From Owenia fusiformis (taxonomy: Eukaryota > Annelida > Polychaeta > Sabellida > Oweniidae), in NCBI GenBank assembly GCA_903813345.2, contig CAIIXF020000009.1:10534030-10598029 (forward strand): 64,000 nucleotides of DNA, given 5' to 3'. A program made the position numbers and the translations under genes. Positions 23,601 to 33,000 of the stretch are shown here, one piece after another. Under the pieces are notes generated by a model that worked only from the letters and a program-made list of their open reading frames with translations, ran no database searches and was not told the origin of the DNA. Position 1 is the first letter of the stretch. Each line of letters starts with the position of its first letter.

Positions 23601-24677
23601 GTAGCTAATCTCTATATATTTTGTCATGTAATTTTATAGGGCTCTCGAATTAGTCACATTTAGAATCATCTTTATCCCGAAGTAGCACTTTGTAGCACTT
23701 GAGCCACGGGATAGTCCCTTTCCAAACACACTGTCCCGTAATTCTGCTTTTAAAAACGCAATGCTTACAATGTATTTTTCAAAATAGCCAATGACATAGA
23801 TCTAACAAATATAATCTAGTGTCCTAGCTTTACAGAAGAGGGCAGGATTTATTGGAAAGATCCATTGAATTCTGTGTTGGGGAGAAAATGGCAGGAAATT
23901 GTATATTAGACTATTACTTTTAGGCATAAAATATGAGATACAGATGACATAACAAGTTTGAATGTCAGGTTTTATTACAGGATAGCAGATGTTTGTAAAC
24001 CATGTTTGTTTTTTGTTGTACAGGGTAACATGGAAACATTATTGGAAGCTGTAAGAACCAAAGATGAAGGACTGGCCCACCATTGGTCAAAGTCAGAGGA
24101 ATGGGCAACAGTTGAACAACTCATTCAAGTACATTGTGAGTACATAGCAGATAGCTAATTTATTTTACATTTTTTATAAAATGGGATGATCCGAGGCATG
24201 CAGGTATTTTCATTTTTCGGGCCAGTTTGTTGTTGTGGTGACATTTTACTAGTCTCCAACTTTTTTGTGGATGGTGTTTGGTATTTGTAAAAATGGCAGG
24301 TGGTAATATTTTGGATGATAATGCCTTGTTTGACATATCTTGAGCATGAGGTCAACAATTTTTTTATTTGTATCATCAAGTTCAAACATCTTTGTTCATT
24401 CCTACGAATGGGATGAAGAGAAAATTGTAGATGTTGTGTAAAAGTTCCGTTTACAATATATTTGTTTCATTATTTGAAGAATAGATTAATAAAAATCTTT
24501 ATATTTTCAGCGTCATCCCCAGGTGTTTCTCGAGAGACTTCCTATGTCGGTCCTAATGCTCAACCACTGCCACCTATTGGCGGAAATGGAAATGAGGCTA
24601 CATGGAGCTGTAAACACTGCACTTTCATGAACCCTTCAAGTAAATCTTCATGCGACATGTGTAGCCTACCCAAATAG
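8685..24677 (+). CDS. NPLOC4: NPL4 homolog, p97/VCP-UFD1 ubiquitin cofactor (15 exons, 632 aa)
   Basis: Exons: 8685-8699, 9066-9149, 10098-10210, 16214-16432, 16579-16627, 16994-17088, 17412-17535, 17877-18056, 19194-19355, 19703-19829, 20002-20162, 22825-22998, 23353-23469, 24024-24135, 24511-24677. All introns are GT-AG, all phases fit, and 1899 nt encode 632 aa (human about 608). NPL4 with UFD1 forms the p97/VCP cofactor that binds ubiquitinated proteins and inserts ubiquitin into the p97 pore for unfolding. Domain order: UBX-like N-terminus (IIIRVQSS near residue 5), Cys/His zf-NPL4 region (about 140-235, with [10 protein letters not shown] and [16 protein letters not shown]), the NPL4 MPN-like domain ([60 protein letters not shown]), and a C-terminal NZF finger ([12 protein letters not shown] ... 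CDMCSLPK). Exons 9 and 12 carry upstream arrays of exon-head copies. Identification is by conserved sequence across nearly every exon. Confidence 0.97.
9066..9149 (+). CDS. NPLOC4: NPLOC4 exon 2, UBX-like domain start
   Basis: Phase-0 exon after TTTTTTCAG, ending GAGAAG/GTAATA. It encodes residues 6-33 of the ubiquitin-like N-terminal domain that contacts p97. Confidence 0.93.
9300..9835. repeat. 110-bp tandem array in NPLOC4 intron 2
   Basis: CTGGGGAAAAACACTGAATG recurs at 9428, 9538, 9648 and 9758, with a first diverged copy near 9320. Each unit includes a polypyrimidine run (TTCTTCCTTCCCTCATTTTGCA) that resembles an acceptor, but no homology to an NPLOC4 exon was found. Confidence 0.92.
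10098..10210 (+). CDS. NPLOC4: NPLOC4 exon 3, UBX-like domain
   Basis: Acceptor TTGTACAG, donor GTAAGT. It encodes [19 protein letters not shown] and a Ser/Lys-rich end. The split codon AA/G joins exon 4 as IKHGDMLYL, matching the KIKHGDLLFL segment of vertebrate NPL4. Confidence 0.93.
10268..10664. mobile_element. MITE copy 1 (AGATGCGAGTAG ends)
   Basis: Right end CTACTCGCATCTAG, left end degenerate (ACATGCAAGTAAGTAG). Internal landmarks CACCACCAGGTGGC and CCCAACACAAGAAAAGATAT are shared with copies near 15.6 and 26.5 kb. Confidence 0.75.
10665..13082 (+). other. NPLOC4 intron 3, left part: no gene seen
   Basis: AT-rich intron without a supported exon. It has degenerate pieces around 11030-11200 and 12810-12880 (CTGGGTGCAATTTT, AGTCTGAAAAA) that look like an old dispersed repeat. 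Confidence 0.4.
13083..13328. repeat. ~245-bp foldback next to the PAN gene
   Basis: GCTAGAAATAAGAGGGGGAG and CTCCTCTTGCTAG, with CCCCAGGG / ATGGGGTT, are inverted. A head-like ATGGAGG/GTAAGT inside it fits the PAN exon phase but lacks a signal peptide. Confidence 0.65.
13398..14187 (+). CDS. Nested PAN/Apple-domain gene (3' two exons)
   Basis: Two exons, 13398-13664 and 13952-14187, joined in phase through GTAAGT...TTTTTTAG, ending in TAG with AATAAA at 14307-14312. Each exon encodes one cysteine-rich module with PAN/Apple-like spacing: first [38 protein letters not shown]; second [33 protein letters not shown]. Such modules bind proteins or carbohydrates in secreted proteins. The gene sits inside NPLOC4 intron 3, same strand. 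A start and signal peptide were not found: exon A needs an upstream exon ending in phase 1. It could be a live nested gene or a truncated copy of a family member. Confidence 0.6.
14307..14312 (+). terminator. Candidate polyadenylation signal of the PAN gene
   Basis: AATAAA hexamer about 120 bp after the PAN-gene stop codon. In this AT-rich DNA the hexamer is common, so the support is positional. Confidence 0.4.
14362..15138. mobile_element. Degenerate mariner-like element in NPLOC4 intron 3
   Basis: TIRs TACAGGGTGAGCCAAAAAAG and TTTTTTGGCTCACCCTGTA, with TA at both ends. A short transposase relic reads [14 protein letters not shown] near 14527-14568, similar to the DFYLWG.LK motif of Tc1/mariner DDE transposases. 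Too decayed to be active. Confidence 0.78.
15578..15822. mobile_element. MITE copy 3, inverted and truncated
   Basis: Reverse-orientation match to the 10268 and 26478 elements (AAAGTGAAATATCTTTTCTT, ACTCGCATCTGGG). One end is missing. Confidence 0.6.
16214..16432 (+). CDS. NPLOC4: NPLOC4 exon 4, linker to zinc region
   Basis: Encodes the end of the UBX-like domain ([16 protein letters not shown]), an acidic, poorly conserved linker, and the conserved [15 protein letters not shown] segment that precedes the zinc-binding region. GTAAGT donor at 16433. Confidence 0.95.
16579..16627 (+). CDS. NPLOC4: NPLOC4 exon 5, first zinc ligands
   Basis: A 49-bp exon reading (L)[16 protein letters not shown]. 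It supplies Cys and His ligands of the zf-NPL4 domain and ends in phase 0 at GTAAGG. Confidence 0.95.
16994..17088 (+). CDS. NPLOC4: NPLOC4 exon 6, zf-NPL4
   Basis: Encodes [20 protein letters not shown] then [11 protein letters not shown], the conserved stretch between the two zinc clusters. Donor GTAAGT at 17089. Confidence 0.95.
17105..17300. repeat. Degenerate minisatellite of ACCCCAGTACTTCTCAT type
   Basis: Short imperfect units with CCAGTACTTCTCA between NPLOC4 exons 6 and 7; the in-frame ORF through it is an artefact. Confidence 0.6.
17412..17535 (+). CDS. NPLOC4: NPLOC4 exon 7, second zinc cluster
   Basis: Encodes [30 protein letters not shown] and NAVTLNRQ. The four cysteines match the second zinc site of NPL4. 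It ends in phase 0 before GTAATT. Confidence 0.96.
17877..18056 (+). CDS. NPLOC4: NPLOC4 exon 8, MPN-like domain
   Basis: Encodes [20 protein letters not shown], then [15 protein letters not shown] and [12 protein letters not shown], the beginning of the NPL4 Mpr1/Pad1-like fold. Donor GTAGAA. Confidence 0.96.
18757..19193 (+). repeat. 110-bp tandem array of NPLOC4 exon 9 heads
   Basis: Four degenerate or partial copies precede intact exon 9. Each full unit is 41 bp of intron 3' end (ending CTTTGTAG) plus the first 69 bp of exon 9 (GTGTGTAGTAAATC to GTTAGCTGCT), then returns to the intron sequence ATTAGCAATATAATA. Acceptors fall near 18799 (an internally deleted copy that skips directly to ACCCCCAAGAAC), 18863, 18973 and 19083; the true acceptor ends at 19193. 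No unit carries a 5' splice donor, so none can be a complete exon. The 110-bp period is not a multiple of three. Confidence 0.95.
19194..19355 (+). CDS. NPLOC4: NPLOC4 exon 9, MPN-like domain
   Basis: The only complete copy of this exon: [19 protein letters not shown], then [20 protein letters not shown]. It ends at GTAAGT. Four acceptor-bearing partial copies lie directly upstream, so the spliceosome must choose the last of five closely related acceptors. Confidence 0.95.
19703..19829 (+). CDS. NPLOC4: NPLOC4 exon 10
   Basis: Encodes [19 protein letters not shown], then [19 protein letters not shown], core of the NPL4 domain. Acceptor TATTTTTCAG, donor GTAATA. Confidence 0.95.
20002..20162 (+). 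CDS. NPLOC4: NPLOC4 exon 11
   Basis: Encodes [35 protein letters not shown]-like and YVPDVFYK segments typical of NPL4. Acceptor AATATTCTAG, donor GTACAT. Confidence 0.95.
20272..20965. mobile_element. TIR element (hAT-like ends) in NPLOC4 intron 11
   Basis: Begins CAGTGGCGTAGCGTGGC and ends GACGCTACGCCACTG, inverted terminal repeats of about 14 bp with an AC-rich subterminal region. No transposase is evident, so it is a non-autonomous copy. Similar short stretches (GTGACCTATT...ACTTTAC) lie on both sides, suggesting a local duplication at insertion. Confidence 0.75.
21259..22824 (+). repeat. Tandem array of ten NPLOC4 exon 12 heads
   Basis: Ten copies start at 21259, 21421, 21583, 21736, 21898, 22060, 22213, 22366, 22519 and 22672. 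Each is the first 120 bp of exon 12 (TACAAAGACAAATATGGG to CAATGGTGCC), then a 33- or 42-bp intron tail ending TTTCAG. Periods are 153 or 162 bp. The intron tail contains an in-frame TGA (ACATGA or TTATGA), and no copy contains a usable GT donor, so these are acceptor-only pseudo-exons. Copies differ at a few diagnostic sites (GACCCAG/GACTCAG, CCTGATAGAT/CTTAATAGAT), indicating very recent expansion. Confidence 0.97.
22825..22998 (+). CDS. NPLOC4: NPLOC4 exon 12
   Basis: The single complete copy: [50 protein letters not shown], donor GTATCA. The stretch after NGA ([10 protein letters not shown]) is present only here, which identifies it as the functional exon among eleven heads. Confidence 0.95.
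23353..23469 (+). CDS. NPLOC4: NPLOC4 exon 13
   Basis: Encodes [39 protein letters not shown], helical end of the NPL4 domain. Acceptor CATTTTGCAG, donor GTATGT. Confidence 0.95.
24024..24135 (+). CDS. NPLOC4: NPLOC4 exon 14
   Basis: Encodes [34 protein letters not shown]. Donor chosen as GTGAGT at 24136 because its phase continues into the last exon. Confidence 0.93.
24511..24677 (+). CDS. NPLOC4: NPLOC4 exon 15, NZF zinc finger and stop
   Basis: Encodes a Pro/Gly linker and the NZF finger, with four cysteines in the pattern C-x2-C-x10-C-x2-C (WSCKHC ... CDMCSLPK), then TAG. This finger binds ubiquitin in vertebrate NPL4. Confidence 0.96.
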
Positions 24678-26299
24678 ATATATTCCAGTCCAATATATTG
24701 AACTGCCCTTTATATCATTTGTGGTGGTTTGATCAGTTTTAAAGTGCAAATCCAGGACTATTTCAGTGAGCCACAAGTCTTCACATGTGTGTGTGTTTTC
24801 CTTTTGGAAATCCTAGCTGATTGATGCAATGTTTACAAAACAAGTTACTTTAATAGAGGCTAGGTCCTGAAAAGTAACTTTCATGAAACAAACATACAAT
24901 TTTGCCCTGACCTCTTCCTGTTTTTTCATGTTTGGACAATGAACTATATGCACTATATTGAGGATGTAAAGAATACTGTGAGTGCATAAATGCTTTGAGT
25001 AAATAAGTGCAACAGAAGCACAAGGCACAAGAGACAAGGAGGGAATTGATGTATGGGATTTCCTTTTGTGTAAAATGTGCACAGGAGGTGAATACTGGAC
25101 CATCTTTTATGTCATGTGACCTTGGTTTGACCAATTAGAAAATGACAAGTTTTCCAGTAATGCAATGAACATTTGCCAAAAGTGACTGACACACAAAATG
25201 ATTGTAAGGGAATCTGCCAAATTGAAAAGTATCATTACCTGGACAAAAGTTGTGAAAATTAATTGATTCATCGAATTGATGATGAGATCAATTACTTTTC
25301 CTGTAATATGTATATTTATTAATGGAAGAAATCTGACCAATTGTTAAATTCAAAATTTGTTTAATAATTAGATCAATGGATCAGGATAATTGTCTTAATT
25401 ATTGTTAAACTGATTTTGTCAATTTGTTAGTATATTTATGTGGAATAAATTATAATGAATTTTAAGGATTTCTTGATGTTATTTATATGTTGCTACTGTA
25501 TGTAAAATTAATAATTAGTAATTCCTCACACTATCTACACAGGGCCCATCATAACTAATAATCACAATCTGCTCGGAGTTTCCAGCTTGATAAACTCATG
25601 AGAATTCTCTGAAAATTATAGTGATGATTAGATTCATGGGTGAATGAATTCATTCTCTCCAACACCCATAATCCTTTGCACATAAAAATTGAATGTGTTC
25701 CAGGAATTTATGTTTCGGCCCTGTCGATAACTTTTTGGCCTTTTTTGTTTTAAATTGAAGGGGATACTTCATGAGAAATTGTACCCAAACCCAAAATATC
25801 CACAAAGCGAATATGTGTACTTTGATTTATCCTAGTAGTAACTTATGGCTGTTATGATGTCCAGAAGGTATTTGTAACTGGTGATCAGGGGCTGGGTATG
25901 GAGTCTGCACTATTGATTCAGTCCAGTGGATATTCTCAGGACACTCGTAGCAATAATCTCGGTCAACATATGCAGGTACCAATATGGATCCCATGCTAAA
26001 TGAAATTTTCTTTCAAGTAAATGATTTCAAATTCAGCTGAACAAATTTACCCATTGCAAACCCCATGACCTTATTGGCCTGATTCTCTATCTAGTTTCAA
26101 ATCCTCTAAATATCAGTATCCAGAATTTTGAAACCATTTCATATTGTTTAAGGTGTATTTCCAGAATGAATCCAAAATTCATTGAGGGCATTTTTTACTT
26201 GGAACTACGTGTATTGATTGTGATTTACCTACAGTCAACATGATATACTCTGTAACTAAACTCCAAGGCTTACTGCTTTGCGATTGGTCATCAATTACA
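24678..26299 (+). other. NPLOC4 3' UTR and following intergenic DNA
   Basis: No further coding exon is seen. An AATAAA at 25444-25449 is a possible NPLOC4 polyadenylation signal. The remainder is AT-rich sequence without a feature I can name. Confidence 0.4.
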
Positions 26300-27631
26300 T
26301 GGTGTCCAAAAAACAGGACCGTAAGAAAGTTGAATAACTTGGTCAATTTTGCATATTTTGCCTTGATGTTTCAGAATTATTTAGTTTATTTTGAATTTAG
26401 TTTGATTGAGTCAATTGAGTCAGCTTCTTCCAAAACATGCCCCAAATGTGCACCTCTCCTCTCCATGCACAATTACTCAGATGCGAGTAGGTAGTTACCA
26501 GTTTCGCCACCAGGTGGCTGATTCGGGGGAAATAACATGGCAGGGTATTACAAAATTCCTTTAAACTTGAATATGCATCAGTTTTAGTGGTTCACTTTTC
26601 ATATTGCCCTAATGTATGTGATAGTTATACAAATTAAAATATGTCCAGTAAAAGAAAATATTATCTGCCCAACACAAGAAAAGATATTCCACTTTTTGTA
26701 GTTTTACATGGAGTCTATGGGGAATCTCCCCGACCTAGAAGTCACATTTTCAATGAAAATTAAATTTCCAAAGTTGATAAACTCTTTTCAACTCTTTTGA
26801 ATTGTGAATTTTTAATGACGTAAATCAAGATTAGTTCTACTCGCATCTAGGATATTCAATCCGGTGAACAAAGTTGTTGATGATCCTCCTACACACAATT
26901 CTTTTTGTATGGACAAGTTTATTCCAAGAACAATTGCTACTGGGGCTAACTTTCTCCTGATGAAGTGATACAGCATCCATCTCATTCTGAACAATGCACG
27001 GCCAAGGTGGCAATGAGAAAACATGGAATCATCAGTCCTTTTGGTTCGAAGATGACTGTGGACGTGCTATTGCCATAAACTAAGACAATTATATTCAACT
27101 TCTCACGTCTCTTCTCAAGTTTTGGAGGTCACTAAGCACCAGAAGGGGCATCTAAGGTTTCAACAAGCCAATACGTACCCCAACCCTGCAAATGATATGC
27201 TGAAATGGTTTAATAACGCTTTGTTGGTCAACTCATCAGATGCAGAACACAAAAGATATGGGCAGCTCATTCGCCAGATTTAAATCCCCCAGATTTTTAT
27301 CTTTGAGGATTTCTCAAAGCCAATGTGTATACTGACAGGCCCCTTAACAATCTTAAGAGGGCAATAACTACCCCAATTTGTACCATACACATTAATGTGT
27401 ATAGGTCAGGGTCATGAACAACTTTGTTCACAGGATTCATTTGTGCATAGAGAGAAGTGCCCACTTTGAGCATGTTTTGTAAGGTACTGGATTTTTTGAC
27501 ACAATAGAAAGACTATCATCAAACTTTCAGAACAAAATTCACATTGAATAAACAAATTAATTTCAAAATTTCAAGGCAAAATTGACCGAATTATTCAACT
27601 TTCTTACGGTCCTGTTTTTTTGGACACCCTG
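26300..27631 (+). mobile_element. Inactivated mariner-like transposon between NPLOC4 and WIPI2
   Basis: TIRs of ~65 bp: GGTGTCCAAAAAACAGGACC at the left and its inverse GGTCCTGTTTTTTTGGACACC at the right. Plus-strand transposase remnants in different frames read KHGIISPFWFEDDCGRAI (about 27010-27075) and WAAHSPDLNPPDFYL, stop, GFLKANVY, DRPLNNLKRAI (27260-27370). The stop replaces the usual Trp codon of the DFYLWG motif, and frames shift elsewhere. It is a pseudogene in a convergent intergenic gap. Confidence 0.88.
26478..26850. mobile_element. MITE copy 2 nested in the mariner relic
   Basis: Clean TIRs CAGATGCGAGTAG and CTACTCGCATCTAG, ~373 bp. Its insertion splits the mariner relic, so it is the younger of the two. 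Confidence 0.82.
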
Positions 27632-29203
27632 TACTTAAAAATACAACTGACACGATATAAAAGCCAAAAACTTGACAGTAAGGAGTGTGCTCAATTTTCT
27701 TATTTATTCCCCTTGAATAAAATAAAACAACAAAAACAGCCTTTGAGCTATAATACATAATATATTTATAATTTAATATTGTATTTTACATTCATAAGCA
27801 GATAGGCTTGATATTAACAAATCTAATTCTATTATACATATACATATGTTGAAAATGTACATTATAGAGCAACATAATTCTATTTCCACACTTTGTTCAG
27901 CATCACTAGATCAAAATTAAATTTTCATAATATTATCATCATTCCTTATTCCTTATTCCATAACATTAATTTTTCAACAAAACTTTTCACATTTTTATAT
28001 ATTACAACAATAAATATTCAATATCCCTGTACATTGTACATAAATAGTGATACAATACATAACCCTATGATTGTTATAAGACAATGTGAGCTTTTTGATA
28101 GAATGCAGAAAACAATTTTGATTATTTAAATATAAAAGCCATAATGCTTTTCTAATTTGACCAATTTTATGCATCTTATTTTTTCTAAATCAGTTGCATG
28201 TACTTAAGTTAACAGCCGGAATCAATGTACAGTAAAATTTGTGAATAAAAACAGTTTTTAGCCTATTTGAACACTCTTCGGTACCTACTGGCCCATGAGA
28301 ATTTAAATTGGTTCCCTACATACTGAATATATATGTGAAACACTGTAAAACACTGGAAGCTCAAAAAAATTTTCCACTTTTTTTTTATTTTTAAAATTAT
28401 TTCTAATCCTTAATAAAAAGTATAATATAACTACCACTTAAAATACAGGTTTTAGTGTTTATATGGATTTCAAGAATTCATCTACTAATTTTTGAATTTC
28501 AAATTGTTCACAAAGTTACTATTACAGAACATTTCTAAGATACTACACTAGTATATCAAATTTAAAATCGATAATTTTACCTCCTCTCCCCAAATTAAGT
28601 CATATTACATTAATACAGTTACTGTGTCCCTAAATAGGGCTATATTTTAGTAATGGGGGACCATACCATGAACTTGACACAAAACGAATAAATGATAACA
28701 TAGTGTTGAGATCATTGATTATATAATCTTAAAGTTAGCTACCACATCACCATGGTCAAGGGTTTCATTTGTAGTCATATTTTGTTCAGTTCTAAAATTA
28801 TCCGATGATCAGTTTTTAAAAACGTTCAGATGATGATTTTCAATAATTCTACTAGCTGTTTTTCTTCACTTTGACATTTTTCAATAATTCTGCCTGTTTT
28901 TACTTGCTTTCTTGCATATTTTCATATTCTATAATAAAACCGCTGATATTTAATACATTCCTTGTTAAAGTTGACAACATGGAAAATGCATAATTATGTG
29001 ACCATCATATAAGTTCTGCATTTTTGTCATAAATATATAATAAACAATAATAGCTTGAAATTATAATGTAACAACAATACGTCTATAACAACGTCAGATT
29101 ATTTTCGCATTATTTCACCTTCATGAATCACCACCGCTGCTGTAGTTCTAATGGCGCAACACAAGTGATATGCACCATAAGTGAGACCCAAGATGGGCAT
29201 CAT
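27632..29203. other. AT-rich intergenic DNA before the WIPI2 3' end
   Basis: Convergent intergenic or 3' UTR sequence; no exon, RNA gene or clear repeat is visible. Confidence 0.4.
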
Positions 29204-29526
29204 ATATTTAGAGGTTATGTCACTATGACGTGAAATATGCCTGAGTTCTCCCAATATAGGCCGACCTTGGGAGGCTCTATATTTGGGCAAGAACGAAGGC
29301 ATATTTCACGTCATAGTGACATAACTGATGTATTACATGCCTTTGTTCCCATGGTTACTTTGTATCAATGACGTGACGTCATGATATTATCATGGTTATT
29401 AAAGAAATCTAATATCAAAACGAGGTAAGCGGGCTATATCGGGGTAATCGGGCAATATCGGTGGATATAGCTCGCTAACTTTCCCATTGACTTCCATACA
29501 AATGCTTCGCTAGGTATGTAATACAA
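29204..29526. mobile_element. Composite double-palindrome element, copy 1
   Basis: First palindrome TTATGTCACTATGACGTGAA / TTCACGTCATAGTGACATAA with a loop, followed immediately by a second unit bounded by GTATTACATGCC and GGTATGTAATAC. The same arrangement occurs at 43630-44012. Confidence 0.7.
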
Positions 29527-29976
29527 TGACCAATAGCTTGTGCACCACGAGTGAAACTCCAGATGGCGTACCACAATAATTGTACAATAGATGGTGCAAA
29601 ACTGACATATCCCACAGCCGAGGAAGGGGCATCTAGTTTCTTAGCATCAAAGTATTAAATCCAAAGGTAGGAATTGAAACATCCACATTTAATCATAAAT
29701 CCCCTTTCCTATTAATTTTCCCTTTTCCTTTTAAGTTTCCCTTTTCCTGTTAATTCTATCTATATTCTGCATGAATTAAAATTGTTGAATAAAACAATGC
29801 TACAATGCTGACGCAATATATGTTGATTTTTAGTTTTTTTCGTTTTGCTATTTTTCTGGCTTTTGCTGAATACTTCAATATTTGATTTGTTTTGAACACA
29901 TACAATATCACAACTTGTTACAATATCGTACAGTAAGTTCAGTTGGTCATTTCTCTAATATTGCATCCCATAATTT

Positions 29977-30086
29977 TCACTCATTCTTGTGCGTCATTGG
30001 TGGAAATTCATTATCGTCATCCAATCGGAGTGCAGCAATGTCCCCACCAGTCGCTCCCGGGGTCATTTCCTGGAAGGACTGAGATT
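29977..30086 (-). CDS. WIPI2: WIPI2 exon 11, conserved C-terminus
   Basis: Reads [39 protein letters not shown]. ALRLDxDxExPPM is the conserved tail of WIPI2, which confirms the exon 10 donor. Acceptor TATTTTCAG. Confidence 0.93.
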
Positions 30087-33000
30087 CTGAAAATACATAA
30101 AACTAACCGATTGCACATACAGCACAGGGTGTCCAAAACATTTTTTGTAATTAAATAATAATCTCAAATTGATTGATAGTACATTAATTATTTTGCAACT
30201 AAAATTAATATTTCAAATCAATTCATAACAATCCTTGAAGACAAAGTTAAGGCCTACTTTAGTTATTGGTTTATGTTGGACCCTCACTACACTGAAAATG
30301 TTTTTTTCAATTTTTAATTATTAAGATATATTTATTTCTTTACAAGATATAACAATGTATATCCCTTCAATCACCTAAACACATAAATACACTGAACTTT
30401 AATTGTATTCAAATGCATGCAAACAGGAAGTAACGTTTTTTGGCCTCATTCAACTTTTTTGAAGTTAAATACAGTTTTGAATGTATTTATGGTACAATAA
30501 ATCCTGTCTAAATCTGTACTTTACTCCCAGTAACTTTCAAATGCTACAATATTTTGGGGTTTTCGTGAGTTTTGGAAAATTCTCGAAATACGATATCTGC
30601 AAAATTGTAATAGTTCTAATTCGCGAATTATAATATTCCTGAAATTCCTGGGAATTTATTTCACTCAGTGTTGTCCAGTGCTGGTTAATAAAAGGGAGGG
30701 GGGGGTATCTTTAAATTCATTCAGTAAATGGTACAATAAAAATGAACCAATCACCTCCAAAGATTAAAAGTCGTGAAATTTCAAAATCACAAAAACGTGA
30801 AAAATAATAAAGACAAATATTAATGGGAGTACAGTAGCTTATAACTGAGCTGTTTGGCTCAATGTGACCACACTGAGTAATGTTTAGAAGCTGAAAAATA
30901 TATGAGTCAATGGGACACTAGGAAACTGCACCAAAATGTGTTCACCATTATTTTTAGAGGCCTCTAAATGCAGGATTTACTGTACAAAAATAACATATTT
31001 TAAGCTATAGATGTTTGAATTTGTATTTAAACACTGTTCCACACCCAGATGACACCTGGATGAAACATTTGGAATCCAGATTCAACTACGTTTAGCTGAA
31101 ATCGGAGGTTCAACAAAATGAAAGAATTTTGGACACCATCTTGAATGATACTAACTGCAGTTTGAGTCATCCAGGTATGGAACAGTGATAAAGCTTGTTG
31201 ATAATTATTTCATGATAATTCCTCTCCTTTTGTATTGTAAAACATGGCCACACCTAAATGCTTTTCAAGGGAGGGAGTTAAGTTAAGGTAACTGCCACTA
31301 CTCCCAATGATTTCTCAAGGGAGTAAGTAAGGTTAAGGTAATTGCCACCACTCCTACTATTGATGATGAATGTAATGATTGATGGTTTGAAAAAATTGAT
31401 AAATTTTCACAAAAACCACAAGTATGTGATAAAACTATTCAGATTTTTTTTCTGTTTGAAAGTTTTTTTTGAAAGATATATGAATTTGGCATGTTTTTAT
31501 GAAAACTAATAAAAATATTCACAAAAAAGTGTTGTTGCAAGCCGGGATTAACATATTAATATGGGGTTTCAAGAGATTTGAAAGCCCACGATACTAGAAG
31601 AGTAATTCATCCCAGTTGCAAGATACAAATAAAAAAATATACAACAATCATTGTTAAATCATAATTAAAACCTGATTTGTTGAAATTAAATGAAAGAAAC
31701 GATGATCACTAAAATATCAAGAGGGACTTTCACATCTTACAACATATCCAAAATGTAAGAGAAATAAAAATGCGTGAATAAATATTTGATGATAAGTGAG
31801 GTAATATCAGAACTATACTAATGGAATTCAGAGCAAGTAACACTACCGAAAGACAGAAAAATACCAAAGAACAGTATTTAAAGTAAGTATCAATTTCCAT
31901 TTTTCCATCACCAACCAATAGTCTACCAAATAGCGACCATACACAGGCTCAGAGTGTAATGAGGGCATGGGTACATCCATGAGCGAAGTTCATTAAAAGT
32001 CTTCAAAATCACACAAATTAAATTCGCAGTCTTGAATTACATGCAAGCTATTTAAAGATGCAGCTCTAGATCCAATACAATCTTTCTGAACAATCATGGG
32101 ATTCATTAGATGAAAAAGTGGCACAGTTCAAAAAGCCATAATAATGTTAAGGATGCAGTACCGGGTCGGTTTTCACGTCTGTTAGCACAGGTTTGACTTC
32201 TGGTTTGAGAAAGCTAGCTCCCAAGAACGTCATTTTCGCATTTAGTCTTATTCAAAAATTATAGTTTATTTCGATAATGGTGTTTCCAGAAAAGAATTAA
32301 ATTGCAAACATTTTATCAAGCATATTTTATCCCTTTCACTTTTATGGGAAAACTTGTTCTTGAGTCGCAATTAGTGGATACGAAAACCAGGGTTAGAAAG
32401 GTGCCAGCTCTATTGAAAACTCAAAAAAGTAAAAAGATTCATTTTGGGTGGGTAAATTAATTTTTTTATTTTGTAATTACCGGACGGTCAATCCTCTTTA
32501 TATTGCACTTGGATGATGATAACATCATAGTGATACATTGTAAAAAATATGAGCAAAATCTAATGTCTGGAACTTTTTCTACGCTGACCTGGTACTGCAT
32601 CCTTAAATTCCGAGATCTCCAACTGCACTCTAATTATGGTATTTAGTATTCAGAATTCTAAAATGTATCCCGCTATGGCTAAGTGGTAGAGTCACGGTTA
32701 CCAATATCGCTTGTCCCCGGGTTCGATTCCCGGTTCAGACAAATTTGTTTGTGCGTTATGTAATTCTGGGTGTTTGACTGAGTGGTTCACGACTCGTATA
32801 AAAGGCTGTGGTGTGTACCTGTATGTCAGTGTACCTGTGCACACAAAAGAACACAGGGCTCGCCAAATATGGCGGTAACCAAGATATAATAATAATCTTG
32901 TCAAATATCGCATGCCTGCATTTCTAAGAGCCATAGTATGGAATAGTATTGAAAAAAAAAATGAAGAAGAGTTCCCTAAATAAATACCCTGACCCATAAA

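Noticed and set aside
32667-32740. Functional tRNA gene
   Set aside because: A and B boxes are present, but a complete acceptor stem and anticodon arm are not evident and a SINE body follows.
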